Origin: Malus domestica
Taxonomy: Eukaryota; Streptophyta; Magnoliopsida; Rosales; Rosaceae
Assembly: GCF_042453785.1 (NCBI RefSeq)
Contig: NC_091673.1
Span: 8,391,001 to 8,455,000 of the forward strand
Reading direction: 5' to 3'
DNA length: 64,000 nucleotides
Of this stretch, positions 26,462 through 36,864 are shown piece after piece. The notes beneath the pieces were generated by a model. That model was not told the DNA's origin. It ran no database searches and worked only from the letters and a program-made list of their open reading frames with translations. The translations under genes and the position numbers were made by a program. Every line of letters starts with the position of its first letter. Positions within the stretch are counted from its first letter, which is position 1.

Positions 26462-26964
26462 GGAACGAAGGAGAATTCTAACTGGGGCTTTCAAGTGCGG
26501 GAGGAGAAGGAGCAACGTTGTCATCGATCCGGGAAAAGAGGCTGAGAAGTATTGTGTTGTTCCAAGGGAAATTTGTAGGACTAAAAACTTGTAATTTGAT
26601 GTGCTTGTGTACAAAAATCTCTTTGGAACCTTCGTTCCAATATGTATGAAATCAGCTGGTGACCTACAAACTTATTCCAACTGCATATGCATGGCATGCA
26701 ACAATGTTAACTGATGTTCTTCTTATCAAACTAGCTTGGGATTTATAAACAGTAAAATCGATAACAAATTTTTAATCAAAATTTATGTTGCAAATAAAAT
26801 AATAGAGAAAAGCGGTACATAATCACAATTCGATATTTGCTGTTTTTTTGTAATCAATTTTATTTGTGCATATTTAATTTCATCGGAAAGTTGTATAAGA
26901 TCACTTAATCATCCGCTGTTGACCAAAAAAAGTTAAAAAATTATCCACTTTGATACTAAGTTGC
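26462..26964. other. LHCA2 3' UTR and spacer
   Basis: The 3' untranslated region follows the stop, probably ending near 26640-26700. AT-rich spacer without features follows up to the MITE. Confidence 0.5.
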
Positions 26965-27145
26965 AGAAGGATCCTCCTCTTAATCCACAAAATCAAGAGA
27001 TCCGTTGAAATTTGATTCAATAGCTACAAACAAGAGCCCACTTTAAAAGTTATAATAACTTCAACTGCTAGATCAAATTTCAACGGCACGGATTTCCTGA
27101 TTTTGTGGATTAAGAGGAAGAGATCCGGAAATGATCCCTTTCCCC
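26965..27145. mobile_element. MITE with about 55-bp inverted arms
   Basis: The left arm has CTCTTAATCCACAAAATCA and TTGAAATTTGAT; the right arm is the complement with small indels. A 7-bp direct repeat, AAGTTGC, flanks it (26958-26964 and 27146-27152), consistent with a hAT or Mutator-like origin after one mismatch. No coding capacity. It lies about 500 bp past the LHCA2 stop. Confidence 0.65.
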
Positions 27146-27152
27146 AAGTTGC

Positions 27153-27922
27153 CACCTAACATCCACAAGTAATAGCCTCCAAAAGATTTTAATCAGGACG
27201 GTGAGCTCCATACATGTATATTCATCAGATCATATTATATTCAAAGTCTAACTTGTCAATCAATCCCCCCAAGTTGAAAATTATTTGTTTTGAAGCATTC
27301 AACTTTTATGAAGCTACGCCTAATGGAACCCAAATTCATGTTAGTTGGTATGCAAACACAATTCAAATAGATGGTTGGTTTGGAGATAAAATAAGAAGTG
27401 ATTTCCGCACATTTTTTTTTCGTTAGTCTACACATTTTTGAAGAATTAATGCACTAAAACAAACAAGAATGTAGGAGGAAAAAATGTGTACGGAAATCAT
27501 TTCTCGAAGATAAACTGTTTGGACCTAAAATCCTGAAACTTCAACACAAACTTGTGGCCACAAGAAAATTCAAGCAACAAATTAAGCAGCAAATACTAAA
27601 ATTCTAATTAAACTTCAGTAAACTAAATTATGAAATTCTGAGGAACCCAATACAATTTACAAACAAATTACACTTAAAGGCAACAAATTTGTCAATAAGC
27701 AGACAAATTTAGTCATAAAAATATATTAATTTGAAGGAAAGTCATCTCATTACAGCTTAATGACGAACTCTCACCCCCTCTTCTTCTCTCAAAGTATCAT
27801 TAATTTACTATAATACAGGATTTAATTTTTTGTAATTTTCACAAATCTCTTCTTTGGGAAAAAAAATTGACAGGAAAGAGAGAAATTCTATAACTTTCTA
27901 ATAAGAAGCAAAACCGAACCGG
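27153..27922. other. AT-rich spacer
   Basis: Nothing recognisable; short frames only. The 3' end of the minus-strand DnaJ-type gene probably lies in the last 150-200 bp. Confidence 0.4.
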
Positions 27923-28219
27923 CTAAGACGGAGGGTTGGGGCGCTGTACGGAGATCTGAACCGGAAGCGGCCGACTCGTACCCGACCCACCACAGCTGCT
28001 ACAAAACGTACGACCCGAGCCGGCACAGCTCCGGCACCCGACATCACCATCGGACCAGCGCGAGCAGAAGCAGGTGACCCGACCCGTTCCGTTGCACCTG
28101 GGACAGCGCGGGAAGGGGCCGGCCATGGGCTTCTGGTCCATGACCGATTTGACGAAGACCGCGCCCGCCAAGACGCCGAGACCGGTGGCGAGCTGAGTCA
28201 GCACGATCGGACCTCCCAT
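27923..28219 (-). CDS. Small DnaJ-type cysteine-rich zinc-finger protein
   Basis: 98 residues in a single exon. Residues 5-27 are hydrophobic (IVLTQLATGLGVLAGAVFV), a possible membrane anchor or signal. The rest carries CX2CXGXG zinc-binding motifs as in DnaJ/Hsp40: CPRCNGTG, CRSCAGSG and CSSCGGSG, with an extra CFC. There is no J domain, so it cannot stimulate Hsp70 in the usual way. Similar small plant proteins, often annotated DnaJ-related, act in plastids or have no known role. The coding part is more GC-rich than its surroundings and the start fits the conserved MGGPIVL, as I recall it from relatives. I cannot name the orthologue. Confidence 0.8.
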   Translation of the reverse strand: MGGPIVLTQLATGLGVLAGAVFVKSVMDQKPMAGPFPRCPRCNGTGRVTCFCSRWSDGDVGCRSCAGSGRTFCSSCGGSGTSRPLPVQISVQRPNPPS

Positions 28220-28394
28220 TTGTTTGGTGATGCGTCGGATAACGAGGAGGGAGAGAGCAGAGAGAGGGAGGAAAAGAAGCGAAAGGTGTAGAGAGAGAGA
28301 GGAACAAAGATTTTTATTAACTTATGGGGGTTTTACTGAAGAATTTAAAGTGGTGAGGGGAATGGACACGTTGACGCGGTTGGGTTGGGTGAGA

Positions 28395-28625
28395 TTTTTA
28401 AGAATCCGGATTCTCGAAGGATAGTTCGGATTATAGGAATCTGTCAATTATGTCCGTTTATAGTATATTATACGATCAAAAATTATTTTAAATATTTTTA
28501 TTTAAAATTAAACATAAATAGTATTTGATAAAAACTGATAATAAGATTTATAATGAACGGACACGATTTACAAATCTCTAGAATTCTTACCTTAAGGATC
28601 CTGAGAGGATTTTTATGGAGGTCGG
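28395..28625. repeat. Weak inverted repeat, possible diverged MITE
   Basis: TTTTTAAGAATCCGGATTC near 28393 and the complement of AAGGATCCTGAGAGG near 28594, plus inner GTCCGTT(T/C)AT arms, suggest a decayed inverted-repeat element. No clean target duplication was seen. Confidence 0.35.
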
Positions 28626-28872
28626 GGGATCTGGAATGTTGTGGACGTGTTTGCTTCCTTGTACGCTACTTCTACTTGGAGCCTTGGTGGCATGTACCAC
28701 TTGATATTGATTTTCTTATCTTATTCTTGTACATCACATGTTGGAAATTTAGGGGGTGTGATGGGAAATTGGTTTTGAAATTTTTATGGGTGGTGATAAA
28801 AATTATCTGAATAGTGGAGAATCTATGTGAGTGTGGTTAGCATTATCATATTTTCCTACTCCAAGCATATAT

Positions 28873-29073
28873 GGAGGCAAATTTTTTGCCCTCTCACTTT
28901 CCGTGTCCTCCTGTTTGTGTGGTCACGGTTAAACCACGTCAATATTTTATATTACTATTCATTTTTGTCTTATTATCTCTATAAAAAAAATAATATAAAA
29001 TGTTGACGTGGCTTAACCATAACCACACAAAACAAGAGAGCACGAGAAGTGGGAGGGTAGAAAATATGCCTCC
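28873..29073. mobile_element. Hairpin MITE, Mutator type, copy 1
   Basis: 201 bp, almost entirely two inverted arms of about 80 bp starting GGAGGCA. The flanks AGCATATAT (28864-28872) and AACATATAT (29074-29082) match at 8 of 9 bases. It is the same family as 50429-50626. Confidence 0.85.
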
Positions 29074-29208
29074 AACATATATATGACAAATGTTCAATAA
29101 AAATGACGATATCTTTTGTTATAAGAGGCAATGACAGATCTAAGATTTGAATTTTGAGGGATTTTGTTTTAAAAGTTACAATGGCGTACCTTAACTTACA
29201 AATTTGTT

Positions 29209-30601
29209 GCAATGTAACGCTCCACCCTCGAAATATTTATTTTCGGGAAATAATTCCAATGATAGGCCCAAATTAAATTTTTGTTTATTCTTTATTTAAT
29301 TTTCTTAATCGCTCACAAAAACTACAACCATAATTAACTTACCAAACCATACGATTAAATTTTCATAATTTATCACCAATTTCTTCTCTTAAATCAAACC
29401 ACATCTACCATTGGTCAAATAACCCTAGCATACTAATCACACTTATTGGTAAACTACTTACAATCATTGCCATATTCATCATTGGCAAAACAATTATGAT
29501 AAATTCCCAACCGTAACCATCGTCGGGGAAATAAATATCACAATTTCAAGCCAAACCATTTAAATTGGCAATTCAAATATAAAAAAACTCCAGCCAAAAC
29601 CATTGGAATTCCAAATCACAATCACTAGTAAAATCACTTACCATCATTGGCTAAACATAGCCATCACCATGATTCACCTTCAAAATTCGTGTGCCAACAT
29701 AATCCAACCTGATGACCGGTCCCGCAGCCGATTACCCTCACTTCAATCTGACCACACAACATGAAGTATGGTAACGAGAGTGTCCAGTTATTCCTACACT
29801 ACACCCCAGAACCAAGTACCTTCCCCACAGAATATGGTACATGTTCGGCTGCGTAGGCCTCCAAAGGTTTAGGGGATTGAAACCCAAGGTAGTGCGCAAT
29901 GCCTTTCACTCCTAGTAACTCTCAATCCAGGAGTGTCTATTTCGAACGGACATACCACATAGACTATCCCACAGGAGTACCCTGACTGTATAACACCATC
30001 TGAAGGTTTAGGGGATCGAAACCCAAGGGAACCTCACAGTCCCTTTCACTCTCAGGTCATCAAAATCATCCAGGGAACCTACATTTTCAATCCATAGGAA
30101 CCTGTGCTCACAACAACATACGTGAGTAATCCATAATACATATATGCATCTCACATATTCATAGAAATTCTGAAATATGCAACCACAATGCAAATCATAA
30201 TTTCCACTCACAAAACTCCATAATCGCCATGAAAATTGCACCATGCCACATGTGCGAGTGGTCCACCATATATATATCACCTGGATGCCACTTATCCACA
30301 AAATTTGGAAATAATGCATTCTCAATTCATATGCATATCACATAAATGCCTCATGATTCATAAAACTTGTGAAATATAACAATATCACCATAATCATATT
30401 TCACATCATCAAAACACGAGAGTATATACGTTCACCCTCCTGCCAGTGCGAGATTCATAATACATGTATATTTCTCATTAATGCCACATTAATCATAGGA
30501 ATTATAAATAATGCAATATCAATGCAAATCATAATTCACACCAACATGAACTCGAGAATACTGCATATTGTAGAGCAGTATCATTCGTTCTGATACCAAT
30601 T
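29209..30601 (-). repeat. Interior of a Ty3/gypsy element, non-coding remnant
   Basis: Follows the primer-binding site of the LTR at 30602 in minus-strand order. No coding domain is seen. An imperfect direct repeat has GGTTTAGGGGAT(T/C)GAAACCCAA at about 29871 and 30004, and related blocks with TGCAAATCATAATT occur near 30190 and 30521. The left limit, TGTAACGCTCC at 29213, resembles the LTR terminus, but no target duplication confirms it. Confidence 0.5.
30590..30601 (-). other. Primer-binding site for initiator tRNA-Met
   Basis: Read on the minus strand the site is TGGTATCAGAAC, 11 of 12 bases matching the usual plant tRNA-iMet site TGGTATCAGAGC. It lies a few bases from the LTR end and fixes the orientation of that LTR. 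Confidence 0.75.
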
Positions 30602-30722
30602 TGTAACATCCCGAAATTTATAATTTGGAAGCCAAACACACCAGTAGGCCACAATATATCTATAATGGTTAATTATAATTCTACTAACCATTCAAAAAAA
30701 ATATTCATTTTGTTGAGCTTAT

Positions 30723-32721
30723 TGATGTGAGAATTACTTGACACAGAAATTAAACCCTCTTTTTGACAATTGTAGTATAGATGTAAGTAGGGTATCGTTC
30801 TAGGCCGGGGATTAGGAGGGATTGCTAATCTATTCTAAATTAATTTAAAAATATTAAATAAGACTCAAGGACACAAAACTAGGCTAAAAACTCTAATAAC
30901 TCGAAACACACTTAAAATGACTCAAAATAATGAAAACAATTAAATTAAACACTAGGAACTGAAATGGACGAAAATTAAATTAAAAGACTAACAATAAAGA
31001 AAACTAACTAAATAATATAATTTAATAATGGATGGGTGTTTGGTTTTGATGAAAAGTAAATTAAACTTAATTAAATTACAGAATTGACAAAAAAAACATA
31101 AAATTAAGGTGAAAGGATAAATGACGGACTAGCTAGAGGGTTCTTCTCCACACATGACACATATGCAACCTAAATTGATTTTCAGTTGTTCTTTCAATAA
31201 ATTGTAAATCTCAACGCCCCAAATTAACCGTGAATTGCACTAATTAACCCTCAGTTTTTCCACAAGTTATTGGGTTGGATGATTGCATACGACAACCCAA
31301 AACATTCCCTACAAGTTCCCTACATGAATTGCATAATAGAGATACAAGCAAGAATCATTGAAAAACATAAGCATTGACGAGGCACTCGTTACTATGATTT
31401 GCATGAAACTTATGCCAAGAATTTACTTAACGTGATTGTGACTAGCAACCTTCACTACTTGTGAATATAAGTTCATAACGATTAGGTGAAATTCACTTAT
31501 ATTCTAGCATCAAATTCATGCATGTAAATTAAGTATGCATCCTTAATCGACATACAAAAATAAGTTATCTATCAAGCAGTTAAGCAAATTAAATCACAAC
31601 TCAGAAATCACAACTGAAGGTAATCAATTCATATTACAAATATATTCATGGTTTCGAATTAACCTCTAGCCAAAATAAAATTAATTACACATTATTAAAA
31701 CAAAAATAAAATAGGAGTTTGGAAAGATTAAACCGAAAGAAAGGATCTGCTGCTTGGACTCTGAACTGCATGGACTCTGAACTGCATTTTCATGCTGACC
31801 TCCTGTCCTCCTCGCCACTGACTTCCTTTCCTCAAGCTGCCCAATGGCAGCACTCTCCTCTCGGTCCTCTTCCTGCGTCTCTGCGAGCTGCCCAAAGGGC
31901 AGCTCCCTTCTCTCGCTCCCGAGGCCCCCCTTCAAAATCGCTGCAAGGTGCAGCTTTTATTGTTATCCTCCTTTGTTTTTCCACCGAGCCTTTTTTTTAT
32001 GAATTTCTCAAACTGCCCAGGCAGCTTCCATTATTCCCTCTTTTTCCGTATGCTCTCTCAGCTTCTCCCACTCTTGCACGCTGCAAAGCACTTGTATAAT
32101 ATATTTTTCTTCTTTTTCATTCTTTTGTTTTCTTTTGTTCCACCCACAAGATTCCTCACTGCCTAAGGCAGTGCATGGTTCCTCTTTTTCTTCCTGTGCT
32201 GCGCAAGCAGCTAACTTATATTTTATTTTTCTGCTTTCTGCTTCACCTACCGCACAAGGCTTAGTGCTCTTCATTTCTTTTTATTCTTTTTTTTTTTCCA
32301 CGCCAGGTAGCTTCTTTTTGCTCTCCACCTCACGCTGCACAGGCACTTGTTATTTTCTTTTCTTCCAAAAGAAACAAATTTTAGTGCAGAAGACAATAAA
32401 AATACATGAGTAGACAAGATGGCCACAACTTGGACGGCAATAGTAAAAGAAAAAATCATAGAATTAATATTCTAAGGCACTACAACATAAATAGACCATA
32501 CAATTAAAATTGTAACAGCCAACTCATGACAGAATGAGAACGACTAAAGCAATTTTCGACGAATTTATTATTTAAAACTCATTTGTGCCATTTTTATTTT
32601 CTTTGCATAACAAATCCTATAAACATAAAAAAATAACGTAAATAGCTCAAAAATATAAGGAACTAACTAAGAAAAGACGAGTGAATTTGAAGTAAAAATA
32701 TATATATATATGATCCTATCA
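30723..32721 (-). repeat. LTR (left copy) of the young LARD-like element
   Basis: 1999 bp. The middle is pyrimidine-rich on the plus strand and contains a series of short CTGC/GCAG hairpins (31836-32211). Open frames here read through repeats and are not considered genes. Confidence 0.9.
31836..32211. repeat. Series of short GC-rich hairpins in the LTR
   Basis: At least six hairpins lie in pyrimidine-rich DNA: 31836-31851 (arms GCTGCC/GGCAGC), 31885-31905 (nine-base arms GAGCTGCCC/GGGCAGCTC), 31940-31954 (GCTGC/GCAGC), 32013-32024 (CTGCC/GGCAG), 32157-32173 (CACTGCC/GGCAGTG) and 32198-32211 (GCTGC/GCAGC with a GCAA loop). The arms keep pairing although outer bases and loops differ. The same series recurs in the right LTR near 37977-38352. 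Confidence 0.75.
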
Positions 32722-34559
32722 AATACCCCCATACTTAGCTTTTGCTAGTCCTCGAGCAAAACAAAGAAAACATGAAAAAGTACTAACATGAAAAACATTA
32801 GTTTCCCCCTATGCGACCCTCATAGAATTTGAGAACACAAATCATCAAGAACCATAGCTAGCACCAAACAAGTTAATTCAAGTTCATCTTCCTTATTCAA
32901 ATATTAGCTGTAATCTTTAAATCATCCTTGAAGTGTAGTGTGTGAGATAGCCATGCTAATGCAATTTCAAGTTTTTATTTTTAAAATCATCATATGCAAA
33001 CTAGCGACCTTCTCACTGGATATGCACTCAATCACACATGTGTTTAGTTTTAATGTGTTTCGCTCAAAGAATCAAATGTGAAATTTCTACTATAAGCTTG
33101 CATAAAGATCACTTCTCCACAGTCATAATTGCAAAACTTAAATCAAGAGGACTTTTATTGGATGTAATGAGGTTTAGGGATAGGGTTATTGAAACGAAAG
33201 AATAGGAAAACACAAGTTCCAAGCTACATTGCAAGCAATTCTTTTCTTTAGATTTATAAGAACTCAAGCTCTCCAACGATTCTTCAGACATCTCCAACCA
33301 CAACCTTAAACTGAAACTTTAAAAACTTTTATTTTCTTTGTATACAATCTTTCTTTTTCTTTTTTTTTTCTTTTTTTTTTTTTTGAAATACAAACATGAA
33401 ATACCCCCACACTTATTCTTTTGCCAAACACCTTCACAGTACTTAACAAACGTTTCTCATAAGACAATCTCGCATTGCTCGCTTGGAAAAGGGTAAGGAA
33501 AAAATGTTTCAGGTATAAGGGTAGACATATCTGGTGATAAGAAACAAAAGGTTCAACATATACGGCTCAAATTGGCAATCTAATGATATCATTTTTCTTT
33601 GGGAAACATGGTTATTTGGGCCATGGTGGTAAACCTAATGCCTCCATCATTTCCAAGTTCATGCAATCAATGACAAACATTTCGAAAGATCGTTACGCAA
33701 GTTCTAGAGATGTATCTCACATAAGTTCATCACACATGAAAGAATAGGAGTGTATGAAAAATGCACACACTTTCAATAGGCTCAAAAACTCACATAGGAT
33801 GTATATGGTCACTAAATTCACATATGAAGCTTTAAGTCATGCTTTAGTTTCACATCAACAAGGCTATGTGCATTTGGTTTTTCAAAGATGATCAAACATG
33901 TACAAAACTAATACGAGAATTAGGAATTTCACAAAACACATGTTAACTAAGTTCTTGATGATCATGGTTCAAATTTTACCCAATTATATCATTGGGTCGG
34001 GAAACTAACAAAAATCTAATTCAAAACAATAAGGAAAACAAGACAATATTTTTGGATTTTTAAATTTTCCGATTTTTTTTTTTTTATAGAGAAAACAAAA
34101 CTAAAAAATAAAAAGCAACAACACAGAAACAAATGAAACCAGTTCGAAGTTGAAGGTACAAAAAATTTCAATTTGGTCATTTTTACCCTTTACCCCCATA
34201 CTTAAACTGGACATTGTCCCCAATGTCAGAAAACACTATAATGCAAAAATAAATAAAATAAACAAAATAATAAAAAACAAAATAAAGCAATTGGACTGAA
34301 AACTTCCCTAATTTGCAGTAAAATCAAGCGATGACCCCCCAAGCTAAAATTCTGCAATCAACTTCAAGGGTGGAAATAACCAAAAGTTCCTGCAAAGAAA
34401 AGAAATAATTCAGTTAAGGACGCAAGATAATGTAGAAAAATGCAAACGAAAAATTGAAAATGAAAATAAAAGATAATGAATAGAACTAATAGGTGATCAT
34501 TGGTCGCTTGTTGACTTTCCACAGCTTTCCTCTTGAACTGATTTGGAATTCTGAGCGAG
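32722..34559 (-). other. LARD-like element interior, non-coding
   Basis: AT-rich sequence with no open frame of note, following the polypurine tract. It contains two long T runs (near 33360 and 34080). I see nothing else. Confidence 0.6.
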
Positions 34560-34990
34560 GATTGCACAGTCTGCATTCTTCTCTGCTTGTTTCCTCTGCA
34601 TGGCGGGCAGGCACAAGGTAGCTGTTTTGGTCTGATTCTTTCTTCAATCTTTCCAAGTGCCCACCTCTTGCTTTCTTTCTCCTTGTCCCTAGATGAATTG
34701 TCTCCACATGCTTCGAGGTATCATTTTCACTTCCCTTACTGTCCCCCAGGTAGATGTGGTAGACAAAGAGGAAGCACAAGATGATGAAGATGAGTACTTG
34801 AGAGCAAGGCTAGGTAAGCAATCAGGAAGGGGTTCCAGGCAGTTGGCTCCAGATCGGAAGATTGATACCAAATGCTGGCTGATTGCTCTCCTTCTCCTTG
34901 TCGGAAAACAAAGACAAGGAGAAGGACATGGAGAAAGCATGATATGAGATACTCTTGCTTTCAACCTTTATGATATGAAATACTTTTGCT
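34560..34990 (-). repeat. Module shared with the gag-only element (copy in the LARD-like element)
   Basis: Read on the minus strand it matches 47347-47720: AAGTGAAAATGATACCT followed by AGCATGTGGAGACAA, AAACAAGCAGAGAAGAATGC, and CTGATTGC(T/C)TACCTAGC. Both copies lie in the sense direction of their host elements. Confidence 0.75.
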
Positions 34991-35238
34991 TTGAATGGGT
35001 TGTTCGCAGGAGTATCCCAAGGAATGAGGAACACAGAGTGACTCGAGAGGATTCTTTGGGAATGCATTTTCGGAGATGAAGAAGAGTTGAGAGGGTGTGC
35101 TGAGAGAGTGTGCTTTTGCTGTGGAAGGCGAAGGTAGAAACTTATAGGACTTGTCTTCACAACCGGAACTGTTCTCTCACTCATTGTCGGCAGCCGGTGG
35201 ATGGATGAATAGTACAAATTACGCGCTTTCTGACAAAG

Positions 35239-35372
35239 CTGCCCGTAATTTCCGCAAAGCTGCCAGTTGCATGTGACAAGTGCTGACTAGGCTAAGAGAG
35301 ACAGATGGTTGGAATCGGCACTTCGACAGACTGCCCGTGATTTTCGCAGAGCTGCCAGTTGCATGTGACGGG
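35239..35372. repeat. Imperfect direct repeat, about 92-bp spacing, two copies
   Basis: CTGCCCGT(A/G)ATTT(C/T)CGCA, then GAGCTGCCAGTTGCATGTGAC with minor changes, occurs twice between the shared module and the antisense ORF. Confidence 0.7.
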
Positions 35373-35682
35373 TGACAACACGTCTGGACGAATTGATCTT
35401 GCGAAATCCGGGGTTCGGCTCGTGGTTTCTGAGCAAGCCCAACTTTTAAGAAATGAACGCCTCTTTTGAGAAAAGAATCCGGCTTTTGAGAAAGGTGCCC
35501 GACTCTTCGATTTGCGAGAGGACGCCTCTTCAATTTCTGAGGAGCGCCTCTTTGAATTCTTCTTTTTATAGAGGCGTTAATTTTGTTCCACAACATACTT
35601 GAGCTCCCTCTTGTAAACACTCCCTTCTTGCACTTGTTTAATCTTGATCAGTCCGACTCTTCTTTCTCAACACCTTCAGAAA

Positions 35683-36309
35683 ATGGCAGGCCCTTCTGAT
35701 CGACGTTTTGACTTGAACATTCGTGAAGAGGCAGCTCCTCCTTCACCAGACAACATATGACGCCCTTCTTTCATATCCCCCACTGGTCCCCTTACCGTTG
35801 GGGCTTCGGTGATGAAGAACGATATGACAGCAGCGGTGGTGGCCCGGAACATTGTCACTCCTAAAGATAACAGACTGCTCGCTAGACGGTCTGATGAATT
35901 GGCGGTTAAGGAGTCTCTGGCTCTCAGTGTGCAGTGTACTGGTTCCGTATCCAACATGGCCCAACGCCTATATGCCCGAACCCGTCACGTTGAATCCTTG
36001 GTGGCTGAAATACAGAGTCTCAAGCAAGAGATTAAAGGGCTCAAGCATGAGAATAAGGAATTGCACAAGCTCGCACACAGCTATGCCACCAGCATGAAGA
36101 GGAAGATTGACCAGATGCAGGACACCGATGGTCAAATTTTACTTGATCATCGGAGGTTTGTGGGTTTGTTCCAACAACATCTGCCTTCGTCTTCTGGAGC
36201 GGCACCGCGTAGTGAAGCTCCAACTGATCAACCTCTGCCGCCTCCTCCTTCTGTGGCCCCGCCGACTGCTGAAGCCCCGCCAACTACTGAAGCACCACCG
36301 GACCAATGA
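35683..36309 (+). pseudogene. Antisense leucine-zipper ORF inside the LARD-like element, one stop
   Basis: Starts MAGPSDRRFDLNIREE and runs 208 codons with a single in-frame TGA at 35758-35760 (codon 26). The frame then stays open to 36309. Leucines at 106, 113, 120 and 127 form a regular heptad within a charged helix (VESLVAEIQSLKQEIKGLK). The C-terminus is rich in proline, alanine and threonine. A TATA-like TTTTTATAGAGG lies about 110 bp upstream of the ATG, followed by a plausible leader. The ORF is antisense to its element, shortly after the primer-binding site. FDLN resembles DLN-type repressor motifs, which is speculation. I do not recognise a named family, though I recall similar ORFs as very numerous in apple. 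Confidence 0.65.
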
Positions 36310-36341
36310 ATACTATTAGTTTACATCATTGTAAAATATTT

Positions 36342-36402
36342 GTATTATTATTTTTTATTATTATTATTATTATTTTTTTTTGTATTATTATTATTATTAT
36401 TT
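36342..36402. repeat. (TTA)n-rich simple repeat
   Basis: Runs of ATT trinucleotides interrupted by poly-T directly after the antisense ORF. Confidence 0.85.
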
Positions 36403-36864
36403 TTGTTTTTTATCATTAATTTTAAATTTTATCTTTTTATTTTTATTTTTATTTTTATTTTATATGTAAATTAATGTAAAGAGACTTTGGTTAACCCTCC
36501 CCCACACTTAAACTAAATAACACAAACTTACAGAAATCAACCAAATAACACAACTAACTAAACAAAACAAAATGAAAGCAATAAAGATAAGGGTGGAAGA
36601 ATGCAAAGCTGATTGGGTTAGCGATTCCAAAGTCTCCCTTCGTTGAATGTTTGGGTTGCCTCCCAAGAAGCGCTTGATTTAACGTCTTTAGCCGGACGCA
36701 TCTTTCCTTTAAATTTCCCTCGGCTCCATTTGAACCTAAAATCAAAGAAAGAAAAATAAATCAAATATCAAAAGTAAAATACACAAACGCCAATATAAAC
36801 ATAAACAAAAACAAAAATAAAAGGATTAGCAAAGTTACTAATCCCCGGCAACGGCGCCAAAATT

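Noticed and set aside
31719..32099. 126-codon plus-strand frame in the LTR, repeated at 37860-38144
   Set aside because: It is part of the LTR hairpin region, antisense to the element, with a different length in the second copy.
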